Positions 11,311 to 21,533 are shown, counted from the first letter of the stretch. The stretch is DNA of 45,576 bases from Serratia microhaemolytica (GCF_004011885.1 NZ_SBEF01000029.1:1-45576), one strand, 5' to 3'. The notes: generated by a model from the letters alone, not told the origin. Numbers and translations: made by a program.

Positions 11311-11852
11311 CACGCTCAGCACCCGCTCTGCTGGCGATTTCCGCTTATAGCGGCACAGGGAAAACCACGCTGCTTAAGCAGCTTATTCCACTGTTAAAGC
11401 AACATCAGATCAATGTCGGGGTGATTAAGCACAGCCACCACGATATGGATATAGACACCCCTGGCAAGGACAGCTATCAATTGCGTCAAGCTGGCGCAGC
11501 ACAAACTTTGGTTGCTTGTGATCAACGTTGGGCATTAATGACTGAAACCCATGCCGAACAACCGGTCAATCTGCACTATCTTGCCAGCCGTTTTGACCAT
11601 AGCAACATCGATCTGATCCTGGTTGAGGGTTTCAAAAACGAAGCGATCAGCAAGATTGTGCTACATCGTGCAGCCATTACGCAGCCACTCAGCGGTATGC
11701 TCGATCAGCACGTTATCGCAATTGCCAGTGATCACCCTGTGACTGGTTCTCATCCGTGGCTAGATATCAACCAACCGGCTACCATTGCCGCTTTTATTAT
11801 TCAATGGCTAACACTGCAACACGCCAGCAACTGCACTGATACAGCGATCTAA
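11280..11852 (+). CDS. mobB: Molybdopterin-guanine dinucleotide biosynthesis adapter MobB
   Basis: GTP-binding accessory protein that assists MobA. It has 190 residues from the ATG at 11280, with aggag 8 bases upstream; a GTG at 11271 is in frame but overlaps that ribosome site. The P-loop is SAYSGTGKTTLLKQLIPLL, followed by IKHSHHDMDIDTPGKDSYQLRQAGA and LILVEGFKNE, all characteristic of MobB. Its start is inside mobA, so translation is likely coupled. It has a slightly longer C-terminus than E. coli (175). Confidence 0.95.
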   Translation: MVAGKKHTTLTRSAPALLAISAYSGTGKTTLLKQLIPLLKQHQINVGVIKHSHHDMDIDTPGKDSYQLRQAGAAQTLVACDQRWALMTETHAEQPVNLHYLASRFDHSNIDLILVEGFKNEAISKIVLHRAAITQPLSGMLDQHVIAIASDHPVTGSHPWLDINQPATIAAFIIQWLTLQHASNCTDTAI

Positions 11853-12367
11853 TCCACGCTCATCTCTGCTTCGATGCTACTCACGCTACACCGCCCGCAC
11901 TAGCGACTTGAATTGAATCATTAATAAGCTATTTTAACTAGTTTTTTTATCTTTTAAAGCAACCCAGTCAGAGTTAAAACACTTAAAAAAACAAATATAC
12001 AAACTAATAAACCAAAATTAAAAGAAACATAAAAACAATATTTGACATAGATTATCACATCCGAAACTATAGCAACATTGACTGTAGCGGGTGAGTGTTC
12101 CAACACCGGTTGTCAGTTGGAACGAAGAAGTCATGGAGCATTTTGAAGAAAGGATTGGTTACTACCATTTTCATACTGTTTGATCTGTCAATAGCCTCAA
12201 TATTTGATCACGCTTACTGCCAATGCGGCGGAAGAGCAACAATAGAGCAAACAGAAAAGTGAAAAAAGAGCTGCAGGAAAAAGTATCCCCCAGCACCAAT
12301 CCTGATTCCCCCCCTGCTTAGACAGTTAATCTCCAATCCATTCAACACAAATAAGGATATGTACGTT
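11853..12367. other. AT-rich leader region of the fimbrial cluster
   Basis: About 515 bp with no credible gene. 11930-12070 is markedly AT-rich, typical of H-NS-bound accessory DNA. It holds a candidate promoter (12042-12070) and an inverted repeat, gttccaac (12097-12104) / gttggaac (12116-12123). No second matching repeat that would mark an invertible promoter was found. Confidence 0.45.
12042..12070 (+). promoter_or_regulatory. Candidate sigma-70 promoter for the fimbrial operon
   Basis: A perfect -35 TTGACA at 12042-12047 is followed after 17 bp by AACTAT (12065-12070), a weak -10 that keeps the key A at position 2 and final T. It lies in AT-rich DNA about 300 bp upstream of the first fimbrial gene. 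Confidence 0.3.
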
Positions 12368-13069
12368 ATGTTACGACAAGTTAAAAAATCCGCTTTCGCA
12401 TTGGCAGTCATTGCTACTACCTCTCTGCCTGCTTTTTCAGCTGGGATCGAGCTCACCGTTAAAGGCAGCATCACACCCGCAGCCTGTGTACCTACCGTAG
12501 ATAAAACAACAGCCGACTTTGGTAAAATCTCAGCAGATTCATTAAAGAGCGACCAATACGTTGTGCTGGATGAAGTACCGCAGTTTCTGTTCACCATCAA
12601 CTGCCCAGCGCCAACCGCAGTGGCAATCAAAGCGGTGAATAACACCAATGAGGGTAACATCGGCGGCGCAGCACAGGGCGTAAGCAAAACGGGTTATACC
12701 GTCGTTGAAGGTGTCGATCTGTTTGGTCAAGGTTCAACAAGTTACACGGCGGGGTTAGGCTTACACGGCGAGCAAAAGATTGGCGGCTTTGGGCTACGTT
12801 TAACCAGATCTATGGCCGATAACAGTGCAGTAGGGATGCTAAAATCGACAGAGTATCAGGAAACTACATGGCAAACTGAAACTACAGGTGAACTATTCCA
12901 GCCTACGACTACCTACATCACCTGGGGCAGTGGCAGCACTCCTCAAGCATTCAGTAAACTGACGGCGCTGATTGAGGTTGCCGCTTTTATCAACAAAACT
13001 TCAGATCTCACCGTAGATAAAGAGATTTCTTTCTCTGGCAGCACTACGCTTGAGCTGTTCTATCCATAA
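12368..13069 (+). CDS. GltF-like fimbrial subunit (DUF1120-type)
   Basis: Predicted secreted subunit, 233 residues from the ATG at 12368 (aagga 10 bases upstream); the ATG at 12359 is too close to that site. A signal peptide ends at about TTSLPAFSA. The mature protein starts GIELTVKGSITPAACVPTVDK and has a Cys pair (PAACVP, TINCPAP) fitting one pilin-type disulfide. The pattern of an early GxxTPxAC motif and a C-terminal beta-strand (STTLELFYP) resembles E. coli GltF and DUF1120 proteins rather than classic FimA. Being first in the cluster it is probably the major subunit. A 225-bp gap separates it from the chaperone gene. Confidence 0.75.
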   Translation: MLRQVKKSAFALAVIATTSLPAFSAGIELTVKGSITPAACVPTVDKTTADFGKISADSLKSDQYVVLDEVPQFLFTINCPAPTAVAIKAVNNTNEGNIGGAAQGVSKTGYTVVEGVDLFGQGSTSYTAGLGLHGEQKIGGFGLRLTRSMADNSAVGMLKSTEYQETTWQTETTGELFQPTTTYITWGSGSTPQAFSKLTALIEVAAFINKTSDLTVDKEISFSGSTTLELFYP

Positions 13070-13294
13070 CAGAGATCGCGTTTAATCAATTACACTCGGT
13101 GCCGTTGTTGCCCTAGCAGGCTGTTTGATAACGGGGCCACCTCAGTACCGAGCTGTGTTGAAGGTTTTTTGGATGAACGTGTTGGATGAACGCACTGAAT
13201 GGCGGTGCTGACTGTTGATGCCGTCATCACTGATGTCGTTTGCTATCCCCATTAATTGCTTGCACCTCGATTTATAAAAAATAAGATAAACATA

Positions 13295-13999
13295 ATGATA
13301 AACAATAATATCTTTAAATCCCTGGCGATGATGCTATTGCTGATACCCGCCATTGGCCATAGCACCGGTGTGATACCTGAAACTTCCGTGGTGATCGTGG
13401 AGGAAGAGTATGGTGAAGGCGCCATTACGCTTCAAAATTCAGATAATTTTCCGGTGCTGTTATTAACAAAAATTCAAAACATCAAAGAAGACAATGAAAT
13501 ACTGCTAACAGTAACACCACCTGTCGCACGCCTAGAACCGGGTAAGGCACAGCGGGTACGTTTTATCATCACCAGTAAAACCGCGCTAAAAACAGAGCGG
13601 TTAAAGCGAGTGATTTTTGAAGGTATTCCACCACAGCAAAAAGATAAAACGAATAAGTTGCAAGTCACGATCCGGCAAAATTTACCGGTGATTATCCGCC
13701 CAGCCGGATTAGCGCGAGAGGATAAACCATGGAGACATCTGGTCTGGCAACGGCACGCTGACACCATTACTGTCAATAATCCTTCCGCTTATGTGGTACG
13801 AATTAATCAGTCACTACAGACACTGCCCGATAACAGTGAGTGGATACTGCCTGCCACCTATGTGCTACCTGGGCAGACTTTGACACTGCGTCCAGTGAAC
13901 AACAGCAAAAAATGGAAGTCCGCACAGAGGATCCGCCTCAATCCGGTTACTACTTGGGGCCACAGCACAGCAAGCTATGATGCTAACCTGATTAATTGA
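13295..13999 (+). CDS. Periplasmic fimbrial chaperone (PapD-like, YhcA type)
   Basis: Chaperone for donor-strand capping of fimbrial subunits in the periplasm. It has 234 residues from the ATG at 13295; a TTG at 13256 is in frame but has no family support. A hydrophobic signal (SLAMMLLLIPAIGHSTG) precedes the first Ig-like domain, with VTPPVARLEPGKAQRVRFI, the G1-strand region carrying the family RxR pattern, then QNLPVIIRPAG at the domain junction. The second domain ends near RIRLNPVTTWG. The usher gene begins 12 bases after its stop. Confidence 0.88.
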   Translation: MINNNIFKSLAMMLLLIPAIGHSTGVIPETSVVIVEEEYGEGAITLQNSDNFPVLLLTKIQNIKEDNEILLTVTPPVARLEPGKAQRVRFIITSKTALKTERLKRVIFEGIPPQQKDKTNKLQVTIRQNLPVIIRPAGLAREDKPWRHLVWQRHADTITVNNPSAYVVRINQSLQTLPDNSEWILPATYVLPGQTLTLRPVNNSKKWKSAQRIRLNPVTTWGHSTASYDANLIN

Positions 14000-14011
14000 T
14001 AGGGAATTCAA

Positions 14012-16447
14012 GTGCCGTCAACAAATCGTATTAGCGCCATCAGTGCGCTACCGTTCGCTCTGTTAACTGGACTGACACTGTCACCGCTCGCTTTAGCCGT
14101 GGAGGCTGTTATCGATGTCGCAGAAGTCGATTTTGATTCAACAATACTGCAAGCGCGAGGTGTTGCCCCCGAGTTAGCAGACTTCTTCCGACAAGCACCG
14201 CGCTTTTTACCAGGAGAGAACATCGTTGAGCTGCTGGTGAATGGTCTATCGCGTGGAAGGGGCAAAGTCCGCTTCGACAGTGAAGGTAATTTATGTACCG
14301 ACAGAGCCTTCCTGAAACTGGCTGGCATGGTACTACCACCCAGTACAAAAAATAGCGATCCACTTACCTGCTTCGATTTAAGCCAAACTTGGCCACAGAC
14401 TGAACTGACACTACTGCCCGGCGAAGAGCGCATCGAACTGGTGGTGCCACAACAGGCGATAGCGGCGGAGGAGTCAGAACAGCAGGATAATTGGCAGCAC
14501 GGCGGCTTTGCCGCCATGTTCAACTATAATGCGCAATATATGGACTCAGCCGGCAGTGGTGTTAGCATGATGCAGATCAGTAGCGAAGCCGGTTTTAACT
14601 TAAACGACTGGGTAGTACGTAGCCGCCAAACTTTTTCACGTTTGAATGATGAAAATAATGTTCGCCACCACGCAGTCTACGCCCAACGCTCATTTACCAG
14701 CATCAAGAAAGTGCTACAAATTGGTCAGATCAGTCTATCCAACTCTATGTTTGGTACTGGCCAGGTGATCGGTTTCCAGTTCTTCCCTGAGTCTGCCCTG
14801 CAACCTCGTCCTCGTGGTGGTGCTGTGGTTCAAGGGGTTGCCAACAGTCAGTCCGTGGTAGACGTGCGGCAAGCCGGCACACTGCTCTATCGCACCACCG
14901 TGCCGACTGGCCCATTCCGCCTGCAGGGGTTTAAACTGGTTAACACTCACTCCAACCTCGAGGTGACGGTGACCAGTAACCGAGGGGATAAGCAGCAGTT
15001 CACCGTACCAGCCTCTGCTCTGCTTCCTGGTTTACTGGCCAGTGGACGAGCATTAGCACCTGGCCTGTCATTCGGTGCGGGGCGCCTGAACCAAGAAAAC
15101 AGCAATGAAAACCCGGTAGTTGGCACTATCGCCAAGGGGTGGAACCTGACACCGACAACCACACTTAACGCCGGTGTGCTCGGCTCCGTTCTCTATCGTG
15201 CTGCGGCCATCGGCCTCGATACCCGACTATTTGCCGGCACCCAATTTTCGATGCAAACCACATTCGCGGCAGACAGTCATCACGATAACAGCGGAATACA
15301 GGGCAGCGTCTCACTGAATAATCAACTCAGTAAACAGTTCTCTGTTTATGCCAATGGTTCACTGCAAAGTGGCGGTTACCGCGAACTGAGTGATGCACTG
15401 CAACCCACCGATCTTTATGCCAACCGGGCTGATCGTTACCAGATAGGTGGTGGCGTTAACTGGACACAAGAGACCATCGGCACCCTGTCGCTCTCCTGGG
15501 GGCGTAGCGCCCAACGTGGTGGTGAACATCATGATTACTTGCGTGGTAGTTGGAATAGAAAGTTTGCCCATTTCACCCTACTGGCCAGTGTTGAACACAG
15601 CGCAGCTACCGCAACCAGTAGTGCAGAAAATCGGACTTATCTGCGCGCCAATATTCCGCTTTCACACGGCAATATCAGCAGTACGCTAAATAATGACAAA
15701 TCTGGCACTCGGGCAGGGTTCAGCTATCATAATCGTGGAAATAAAGATTGGGGCTGGAGCCTTTCTAGCGATCGTAATTTCCGTAGCCGCTATACTTCTA
15801 CCAGTGGCACGGTTAACACGCTCACCCCTATTAGTCGTCTGAATGCCAGTTTGAGTCGGGATTCGAACAACTTTACTAGTTGGTCACTGACTGCCAGTGG
15901 CTCTGCGGTACTGCACAGCGGTGGCTTGAATTTCTCACCACACCGTATTGGTGATACCTTTGGTATTGCTAAAGTAGGTCAAGAGAAAGGAGTGCGTATT
16001 GATACTCCAGCAGGCCCCACTTGGACTAACTATTTGGGTTATGCCCTATTACCGGTACTGAGTGGTTATAAACGCTCTGTAGTACAGATGGACACCCGCA
16101 CCTTGGCGAAAAACAAGGACATTATCAATGGCTGGCAACAAGTGGAACCTGCTCGTGGTGCCGTGAGTCATATCAATTTTGATTTAGTGACGACACGGCG
16201 AGTATTAATTGATGTCACCGATGAGCAGGGCAATCCGCTGCCTTATGGCGCCGCTGTTTTTGATGACCAAGACAACTTCGTCACTGTAGTTGCTGCTAAC
16301 AGCAGTGTATTTATCAACGACGTCAGCAATATTCGCCAGATGTCGGTACAAGCTGATGGCAGTACTATTTGCTCTTTTACCCTCTCATTGCCAGAAAAAA
16401 CTGACGTGAGCGGACTTTATGAAATCGCGACAGCAGTATGTCGTTAA
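14012..16447 (+). CDS. Outer-membrane fimbrial usher (YhcD/FimD type)
   Basis: Beta-barrel secretion pore and assembly platform for the fimbria. It has 811 residues from a GTG at 14012, with aggga 6 bases upstream. A signal peptide (ending near LSPLALA) precedes the N-terminal chaperone-binding domain (VDFDSTILQARG), then a long barrel rich in alternating beta-strands (YAQRSFTSIKKVLQIGQISL, GSVSLNNQLSKQFSVYANGS). The middle region carries VVDVRQAGTLLYRTTVPTGPF, diagnostic of ushers. The C-terminal domain has the Cys pair TICSFTL and TAVCR. Length is normal and the frame is unbroken. Its end overlaps a possible upstream start of the next gene. Confidence 0.93.
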   Translation: MPSTNRISAISALPFALLTGLTLSPLALAVEAVIDVAEVDFDSTILQARGVAPELADFFRQAPRFLPGENIVELLVNGLSRGRGKVRFDSEGNLCTDRAFLKLAGMVLPPSTKNSDPLTCFDLSQTWPQTELTLLPGEERIELVVPQQAIAAEESEQQDNWQHGGFAAMFNYNAQYMDSAGSGVSMMQISSEAGFNLNDWVVRSRQTFSRLNDENNVRHHAVYAQRSFTSIKKVLQIGQISLSNSMFGTGQVIGFQFFPESALQPRPRGGAVVQGVANSQSVVDVRQAGTLLYRTTVPTGPFRLQGFKLVNTHSNLEVTVTSNRGDKQQFTVPASALLPGLLASGRALAPGLSFGAGRLNQENSNENPVVGTIAKGWNLTPTTTLNAGVLGSVLYRAAAIGLDTRLFAGTQFSMQTTFAADSHHDNSGIQGSVSLNNQLSKQFSVYANGSLQSGGYRELSDALQPTDLYANRADRYQIGGGVNWTQETIGTLSLSWGRSAQRGGEHHDYLRGSWNRKFAHFTLLASVEHSAATATSSAENRTYLRANIPLSHGNISSTLNNDKSGTRAGFSYHNRGNKDWGWSLSSDRNFRSRYTSTSGTVNTLTPISRLNASLSRDSNNFTSWSLTASGSAVLHSGGLNFSPHRIGDTFGIAKVGQEKGVRIDTPAGPTWTNYLGYALLPVLSGYKRSVVQMDTRTLAKNKDIINGWQQVEPARGAVSHINFDLVTTRRVLIDVTDEQGNPLPYGAAVFDDQDNFVTVVAANSSVFINDVSNIRQMSVQADGSTICSFTLSLPEKTDVSGLYEIATAVCR

Positions 16448-16461
16448 CGGGAGGATATCGT

Positions 16462-17043
16462 ATGCAACTGTTCGATCTCCATGCTTTGCTTCATCTATGG
16501 CGACTGACACTGGTTGCTGCTGGTTTGGCCCTCTCCGGTTATGCCAGCGCTGAAGTTACCGAACAGACAGAGTGTAATATCTCTGTCAATATGCCGGTTG
16601 TCGACTATGGTAAAAACTATCGTAGTGAGTTACCGCTAACCAGCGATAACTCACGCTCATTTGGTAAACGTAAGCTGACCTTGAGTATTGTTTGCCCTTC
16701 TGAGCAGCCGATGCGTTTACAGTTACATGGTGAAAAAGCGCAAAATGATTTTTTACGTTATGAGAAGGGATACGTAAAAGTTGAAATCCTGCAGGGACAA
16801 CTGGATGGCAAAAATATCCAGTTCGCTATGCTGGGTGCCGATAATATACCCACTGGCTCACCTGCCAATAACTTGGCAATACGGCCAAATGATCGCTTTG
16901 CCGTTACACTGAACAATCAGGTAGCCAGCGGAACAACACTGAATGCACAGATTGAGGTTGAAGCGATACTGCCGGATAATTCTGTACGTGTCAGTGATTT
17001 TACGTCCTTCACCACCTCGATGAGTGTCGAACTGCTAAATTAA
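16462..17043 (+). CDS. Minor fimbrial subunit
   Basis: 193 residues from the ATG at 16462, with ggagg about 7 bases upstream; an ATG at 16438 overlapping the usher stop is also in frame. A signal region (LTLVAAGLALSGYASA) is followed by TECNISVNMPVVDYGKNYRSELP and TLSIVCPSEQPMRLQLHG: two Cys about 35 residues apart around a CNxxVxxPVVDYG motif, as in fimbrial minor subunits encoded after YhcD-type ushers. A closing beta-strand (TTSMSVELLN) suits donor-strand exchange. Whether it is a tip, linker or adhesive subunit is not determinable. Confidence 0.72.
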   Translation: MQLFDLHALLHLWRLTLVAAGLALSGYASAEVTEQTECNISVNMPVVDYGKNYRSELPLTSDNSRSFGKRKLTLSIVCPSEQPMRLQLHGEKAQNDFLRYEKGYVKVEILQGQLDGKNIQFAMLGADNIPTGSPANNLAIRPNDRFAVTLNNQVASGTTLNAQIEVEAILPDNSVRVSDFTSFTTSMSVELLN

Positions 17044-17050
17044 CTGCGTT

Positions 17051-17085
17051 GCCTATCTATGCCACCACACCAGGCATAGATAGGC
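17051..17085. terminator. Perfect 13-bp hairpin between the fimbrial cluster and apaH
   Basis: gcctatctatgcc (17051-17063) pairs exactly with ggcatagataggc (17073-17085) around a 9-base loop. It starts 8 bp after the last fimbrial stop and lies between two convergent genes. There is no T-tract on either side, so it may be a processing or bidirectional end signal rather than a standard intrinsic terminator. Confidence 0.5.
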
Positions 17086-17206
17086 AAACATCTCCCTTCG
17101 AGCGCAGATTGAGCGGCCTAACTGAGAACATGCATTATCCAGCAAGCCTTTTCATCCAACCCTGTTAACCACCACCTCGCTTATTGTGGTATCACCCGTG
17201 CTGTTG

Positions 17207-18025
17207 CTACAACTCACTCAACAAGGGCTGGCTGAAGAATTGCCGATCTTCCCAACGTAACATACTCAGTGTCCCTCCCCAACAGCAGCCCGTGTCCAAG
17301 CCTATCACCCCGTTCGGTGTCCCTTTACCTGCCAATGAGGCCCAGTGGCCAAAAATCAGGGTGTAATCGTCAGGTATCTGGCGCGGTAAATCAAACCACG
17401 GCTTTAACGGTGCCGGTGCACTGGCTGGCGGATCTTTACAGATCATATCCAATTGGCCGTTGGGGAACACATAACGCATTCGTGTTAATGCGTTGGTGCT
17501 AAAGCGTAACCGTGCCAAGCCACTCAGTTCCTGACTCCAGTGGTTCGGCATATCGCCATACATCGAATTGAGAAACAGTGGATAACTGTCGCTGCTAAGT
17601 ACGGCTTCAATTTCTCGTGCACACTGTTTTGCTGTTGCCAAATCCCACTGTGGGGTAATACCGGCATGGCTCATGATCAGTCCGCGCTGCGGATCGACCT
17701 GCAACATTGGCTGACGGCGCAACCAGTTGATTAATAGATCACAATCTTCTGCCGCTAACAGTGAACTGATACGATATTTTGGTTTGTCACGGCTAATACC
17801 CGCATAGATCGCTAGCAGATGCAGTTCATGGTTGCCTAGCACCATACGCACTGCTGAGCCAAGCGAGTGTACATAACGCAACACCGCCAGCGAGTCTAAG
17901 CCACGCGAGACCAGATCGCCGGTTAGCCATAGCTGATCACGCTGCGGATCAAAATTAACTTGCGCCAGTAGTGCGCGCAATTCACGATTACAACCGTGAA
18001 CATCACCAATAAGATAGGTAGACAT
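17207..18025 (-). CDS. apaH: Symmetrical bis(5'-nucleosyl)-tetraphosphatase ApaH
   Basis: Hydrolyses Ap4A to two ADP and removes Np4 caps from RNA in the cytoplasm. It has 272 residues (E. coli 280; the difference is at the C-terminus). The metallophosphatase motifs are [21 protein letters not shown] and GNHELHLL; the E. coli protein as I recall it has GNHD at the last. [10 protein letters not shown] and [27 protein letters not shown] follow. It is last in the surA-pdxA-rsmA-apaG-apaH series, 1 base after apaG. Confidence 0.97.
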   Translation of the reverse strand: MSTYLIGDVHGCNRELRALLAQVNFDPQRDQLWLTGDLVSRGLDSLAVLRYVHSLGSAVRMVLGNHELHLLAIYAGISRDKPKYRISSLLAAEDCDLLINWLRRQPMLQVDPQRGLIMSHAGITPQWDLATAKQCAREIEAVLSSDSYPLFLNSMYGDMPNHWSQELSGLARLRFSTNALTRMRYVFPNGQLDMICKDPPASAPAPLKPWFDLPRQIPDDYTLIFGHWASLAGKGTPNGVIGLDTGCCWGGTLSMLRWEDRQFFSQPLLSEL

Positions 18026-18026
18026 A

Positions 18027-18404
18027 TCAATGAATCAACGTTGGGATCGCCAACCGGAATACTGGAATTGTGCTACGAAATGGCTGCCCGTGATGATCGA
18101 CCATTTCGTAATGTCCTTGCATGGTACCGAGCGGGGTTTCCAAGATCGTGCCGCTGGTATACTGAAATTCGCTACCGGCATGGATAATCGGCTGTTCACC
18201 AATCACCCCCTCACCCTGTACCTCAGTCTGACGCCCATTGCCGTTGGTGATTAACCAGAAACGACCGAGCAGTTGCACCTGGAAGCGCCCAAGATTACGA
18301 ATGGTGACGGTATAGGCAAAAACGTAACGCTGCTCGTCTGGCATCGATTGTGATTCCACATAGACGCTCTGTACCTGAATGCATACACGAGGCGAATCAA
18401 TCAT
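18027..18404 (-). CDS. apaG: ApaG protein (DUF525)
   Basis: 125-residue fibronectin-III-like beta protein, exactly the E. coli length; its biochemical role is poorly defined. The ATG at 18402-18404 ([16 protein letters not shown]) has an excellent ribosome site, aaggag, 7 bases upstream. The conserved core is [40 protein letters not shown] and [20 protein letters not shown], ending [11 protein letters not shown]. It sits between rsmA (55-bp gap) and apaH (1-bp gap). Confidence 0.96.
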   Translation of the reverse strand: MIDSPRVCIQVQSVYVESQSMPDEQRYVFAYTVTIRNLGRFQVQLLGRFWLITNGNGRQTEVQGEGVIGEQPIIHAGSEFQYTSGTILETPLGTMQGHYEMVDHHGQPFRSTIPVFRLAIPTLIH

Positions 18405-18459
18405 GATCAAGACTCCTTTATTTGCATTACCTGTTATCGCGGATTTATTGGGCTATCGA

Positions 18460-19260
18460 TCACTGCTGTTCTGACAAACAATTGGCCAATCGACAATACT
18501 GCTCGACGGATATATTTTCCGCCCTAAGCGTTGCCTCAATACCTAACTCCAACAGTTGTTGTACTGAAAACAGATCGCCCAAGCTGTTACGAATGGTTTT
18601 GCGCCGCTGGTTAAATGCTTGAGTGGTGATGCGGCTAAGCATCGAAAGATCTTTCACCGGATGTGGCAACACCGCATGAGGCACCAAACGCACCACCGCA
18701 GAATCAACTTTAGGAGCCGGACTAAATGCCGTAGGAGGAACTTCCAGCACAGGGATCACATTACAGTAATATTGTGCCATCACGCTAAGGCGCCCATAGG
18801 CCTTGCTGTTCGGCCCAGCGACCAAGCGATTCACCACCTCTTTTTGCAACATAAAATGCATGTCACGGATCGCTGAACTGTAGTCAAACAGATGAAACAT
18901 CAATGGGGTGGAAATGTTGTAAGGCAAATTGCCAAACACACGCAGTGGTTGATCGGTTGCCAGCTCAGAAAAGTTGACTGTCATGGCATCCTGCTGATGG
19001 ATAGTCAATTTCTGTTTTAATTGTGGATGTTCGGCCAAACGTGCCGCCAGATCACGATCAAGTTCAATCACCGTAAGATGATCAATCCGCTCGGCAACCG
19101 GCAGCGTTAACGCCCCTAAACCTGGGCCGATTTCGACCATCGCTTCACCGGGTTGTGGATGAATGGCTGACACAATGCTGTCGATAATAAAGCGGTCTGT
19201 CAAAAAATTCTGGCCAAAACGTTTACGGGCAAGATGCCCCTGATGGACTCTGTTATTCAT
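18460..19260 (-). CDS. rsmA: 16S rRNA dimethyladenosine transferase RsmA (KsgA)
   Basis: Dimethylates two adjacent adenosines (A1518/A1519) in helix 45 of 16S rRNA, a checkpoint in 30S assembly. It has 266 residues. [11 protein letters not shown] opens the protein; the SAM site is [12 protein letters not shown], the acidic residue lies in VIELDRDL, and the catalytic motif is NLPYN. The C-terminal domain includes [14 protein letters not shown]. Its ATG overlaps the pdxA stop by 8 bases (ATGAATAA), implying coupling. Confidence 0.97.
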   Translation of the reverse strand: MNNRVHQGHLARKRFGQNFLTDRFIIDSIVSAIHPQPGEAMVEIGPGLGALTLPVAERIDHLTVIELDRDLAARLAEHPQLKQKLTIHQQDAMTVNFSELATDQPLRVFGNLPYNISTPLMFHLFDYSSAIRDMHFMLQKEVVNRLVAGPNSKAYGRLSVMAQYYCNVIPVLEVPPTAFSPAPKVDSAVVRLVPHAVLPHPVKDLSMLSRITTQAFNQRRKTIRNSLGDLFSVQQLLELGIEATLRAENISVEQYCRLANCLSEQQ

Positions 19261-20245
19261 GGCAATTGCTGGTCATTTTTATGGCGAGATCTAAAGCCGT
19301 CTTGAAACTACCCGCGTCAGCAGTGCCGCTGCCCGCCAGTTCCAACGCCGTGCCGTGATCAACCGAGGTGCGAATAAATGGCAAGCCTAGCGTGATGTTC
19401 ACCGCCCGACCAAACCCTTGATATTTAAGTACCGGCAAGCCCTGATCATGATACATCGCCAGCACGGCATCTGCGTGTTGCAGATATTTCGGCTGAAACA
19501 GTGTATCTGCGGGCAGTGGGCCAACCAATTGAACACCGCTGCTACGCAGTTGTTCCAACGCAGGAATAATCACATCCAGTTCTTCACGCCCTAAATGCCC
19601 GCCCTCTCCAGCATGAGGGTTCAAACCACAAACGTAAATTTTCGGCTGTGGAATACCAAATTTGGTTTTCAGGTCATGATCGAGAATGGTGATCACTTCA
19701 CACAAACTCTGTTGGCTAATAGCACCCGCGACAGCCGCCAGCGGTAAGTGAGTGGTCGCTAATGCCACACGTAGCTCGGCACAAGCTAACATCATTACCA
19801 CACGTTGACAGTGGCTGCGTTCAGCAAAAAACTCAGTGTGACCACTAAAGGCAATACCCGCATCGTTGATCACCGCTTTATGCACCGGCCCGGTCAGCAA
19901 CGCATCAAATTCACCTTGTAAGCAGCCATCACAAGCACGAGCTAACGTCTCTACCACATAGCTGCTGTTGGCAACATTGAGCTTGCCAGGCACCACTTGT
20001 GCCGTGAGCGCGATCGGCAACAACGTCAAAGTACCGCTCCGTTGTGGCTCGGGTGGTAACTCCGGCTGATAGTGGTTGAGTGTTAATGGCAACTTGAGTT
20101 GTTTGGCGCGTTGCTGCATCAGCTCGGCATCAGCACAAACCACCAGTTGCACTGGCCAATCCTGCTGCGCCAGTTGGATCAGCAGATCGGGGCCAACACC
20201 CGCCGGTTCTCCCGGCGTGATGACGATACGTTTATTCTTGTGCAT
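19253..20245 (-). CDS. pdxA: 4-hydroxythreonine-4-phosphate dehydrogenase PdxA
   Basis: NAD-dependent enzyme in pyridoxal-5'-phosphate synthesis. It has 330 residues from the ATG at 20243-20245 ([21 protein letters not shown]); a longer in-frame start at 20317 lies deep in surA and is not the family start. Metal-ligand regions are [24 protein letters not shown] and [19 protein letters not shown], with [14 protein letters not shown] near the end. The start overlaps the surA stop by 14 bases and the end overlaps rsmA by 8. Confidence 0.97.
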   Translation of the reverse strand: MHKNKRIVITPGEPAGVGPDLLIQLAQQDWPVQLVVCADAELMQQRAKQLKLPLTLNHYQPELPPEPQRSGTLTLLPIALTAQVVPGKLNVANSSYVVETLARACDGCLQGEFDALLTGPVHKAVINDAGIAFSGHTEFFAERSHCQRVVMMLACAELRVALATTHLPLAAVAGAISQQSLCEVITILDHDLKTKFGIPQPKIYVCGLNPHAGEGGHLGREELDVIIPALEQLRSSGVQLVGPLPADTLFQPKYLQHADAVLAMYHDQGLPVLKYQGFGRAVNITLGLPFIRTSVDHGTALELAGSGTADAGSFKTALDLAIKMTSNCHE

Positions 20246-21533
20246 AGGTGCTATCGAGGATCTTAACGTAGGCAGCGGCGCGTTGCTCTTGGATCCAGGT
20301 TTGCATCTCTTCGGCAAACTTACGGTTAAAGATCATCTGGTAAGCTTGATCTTTCTGTGCCGCATCGGTTTTATCCACCTTGCGACTGTCAATCAACTGC
20401 ACCAGATGCCAGCCAAAAGAGGAGCGAATGGGTTCACTCACCTGCCCTTTTTGCAGTTTCATCAACGCATCACGAAATGCTGGATCATAAACATCCGGTA
20501 TCGTCCAACCCAAATCACCACCGCGCAATGCTGAACCTGGATCCTGTGATAACTGTTTTGCCTGCTCTTCAAACTTTGCTTGGCCATTTTTGATCGCTGC
20601 GGCCACTTGGCGCAGTTTGGCTTGCGCCTGCTCATCGGTCATGATGATCGAAGGTTTAAGCAGAATGTGGCGCGCATGAACTTCAGTCACCGAAACTGGC
20701 TGTGAACCGCCACGTAGATCATTCACCTTCAACAGGTGGAAACCCACTGGCGAGCGGATCGGGCCGACAACCTGCCCCTTCTTGCTATCGACCAACTTCT
20801 CAGCAAACAGCTTTGGCAACTCTTGTAATTTGCCCCAACCCATCGAACCGCCACGCAGTGCCTGCGCATCGGCAGAATAGGCCATCGCCAGTTGGCCGAA
20901 ATCGGCACCTTGTCTGATCTGCTTGAGTAAATCTTGGCTGGTTGCCAATGCATCATCAATCTGCTGCTGTGATGGGTTTTCTGGCAATGGGGTAAGGATA
21001 TGGCTGAGATTGACCTCAAGTTGCGAGGTCTTCTGCGCGCTAATCTGCGCAGCTAACGCTTCAACTTCCTGTGGCAGGATGGTCACCCGACGGCGCACTT
21101 CATTGTTGCGCACTTCAGAGGTCAACATCTCTTTGCGAATTTGTGCCCGGTAGGCGTTGTAGTTAATGCCTTCGTAAGCCAGGCGGCTACGTAGTTGCTC
21201 AACGCTCATTTTGTTTTGTGCAGCGATATTGGCAATCGCACGATCAAGATCGGCATTCGAGACAGATAGCCCGATTTTTTCTGCCATCTGTAACAGGATG
21301 TTATCAACAATCAACCGTTCCAGGATCTGATGACGTAATTGGCGATCTGCCGGTAACTGTTGCCCCGCCTGCTGTGCATTAAGCTTGACCGAATGCAGCA
21401 GATTGTCGACATCACTCTCCAGCACCACACCGTTGTTAACAACGGCGGCTACTTTATCAATCGACTGCGGTGCAGCGAACGCGGTATTGGTAGCGACTAC
21501 CAAACCGAGAAGAAGCATTTTCCAGTTCTTCAT
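20232..21533 (-). CDS. surA: Periplasmic chaperone/peptidyl-prolyl isomerase SurA
   Basis: Main chaperone carrying outer-membrane proteins across the periplasm to BAM; LptD, encoded upstream, is a known client. It has 433 residues from the ATG at 21531-21533, where [20 protein letters not shown] is a signal peptide; a longer start at 21560 would hide it. The N-terminal chaperone domain ([21 protein letters not shown]) precedes two parvulin domains (LSHILTPLP... and ARHILLKPS...), each with a GGxxGW(G/T) motif ([16 protein letters not shown]), then a C-terminal helix. Confidence 0.97.
   Translation of the reverse strand: MKNWKMLLLGLVVATNTAFAAPQSIDKVAAVVNNGVVLESDVDNLLHSVKLNAQQAGQQLPADRQLRHQILERLIVDNILLQMAEKIGLSVSNADLDRAIANIAAQNKMSVEQLRSRLAYEGINYNAYRAQIRKEMLTSEVRNNEVRRRVTILPQEVEALAAQISAQKTSQLEVNLSHILTPLPENPSQQQIDDALATSQDLLKQIRQGADFGQLAMAYSADAQALRGGSMGWGKLQELPKLFAEKLVDSKKGQVVGPIRSPVGFHLLKVNDLRGGSQPVSVTEVHARHILLKPSIIMTDEQAQAKLRQVAAAIKNGQAKFEEQAKQLSQDPGSALRGGDLGWTIPDVYDPAFRDALMKLQKGQVSEPIRSSFGWHLVQLIDSRKVDKTDAAQKDQAYQMIFNRKFAEEMQTWIQEQRAAAYVKILDSTYAQE

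Noticed and set aside
12097-12123. Inverted repeat as one side of a fim-type phase-variable switch
   Set aside because: No second copy of the repeat bounds a promoter and no fimB/fimE-like recombinase gene is present.
12214-12687. 157-codon minus-strand ORF overlapping the first fimbrial gene
   Set aside because: It is antisense to a well-supported secreted subunit and shows no family features.
17207-18025. GNHE in place of the GNHD I recall from E. coli ApaH as a catalytic defect
   Set aside because: Asp and Glu both occur at this position in the metallophosphatase family, and all other motifs are intact.
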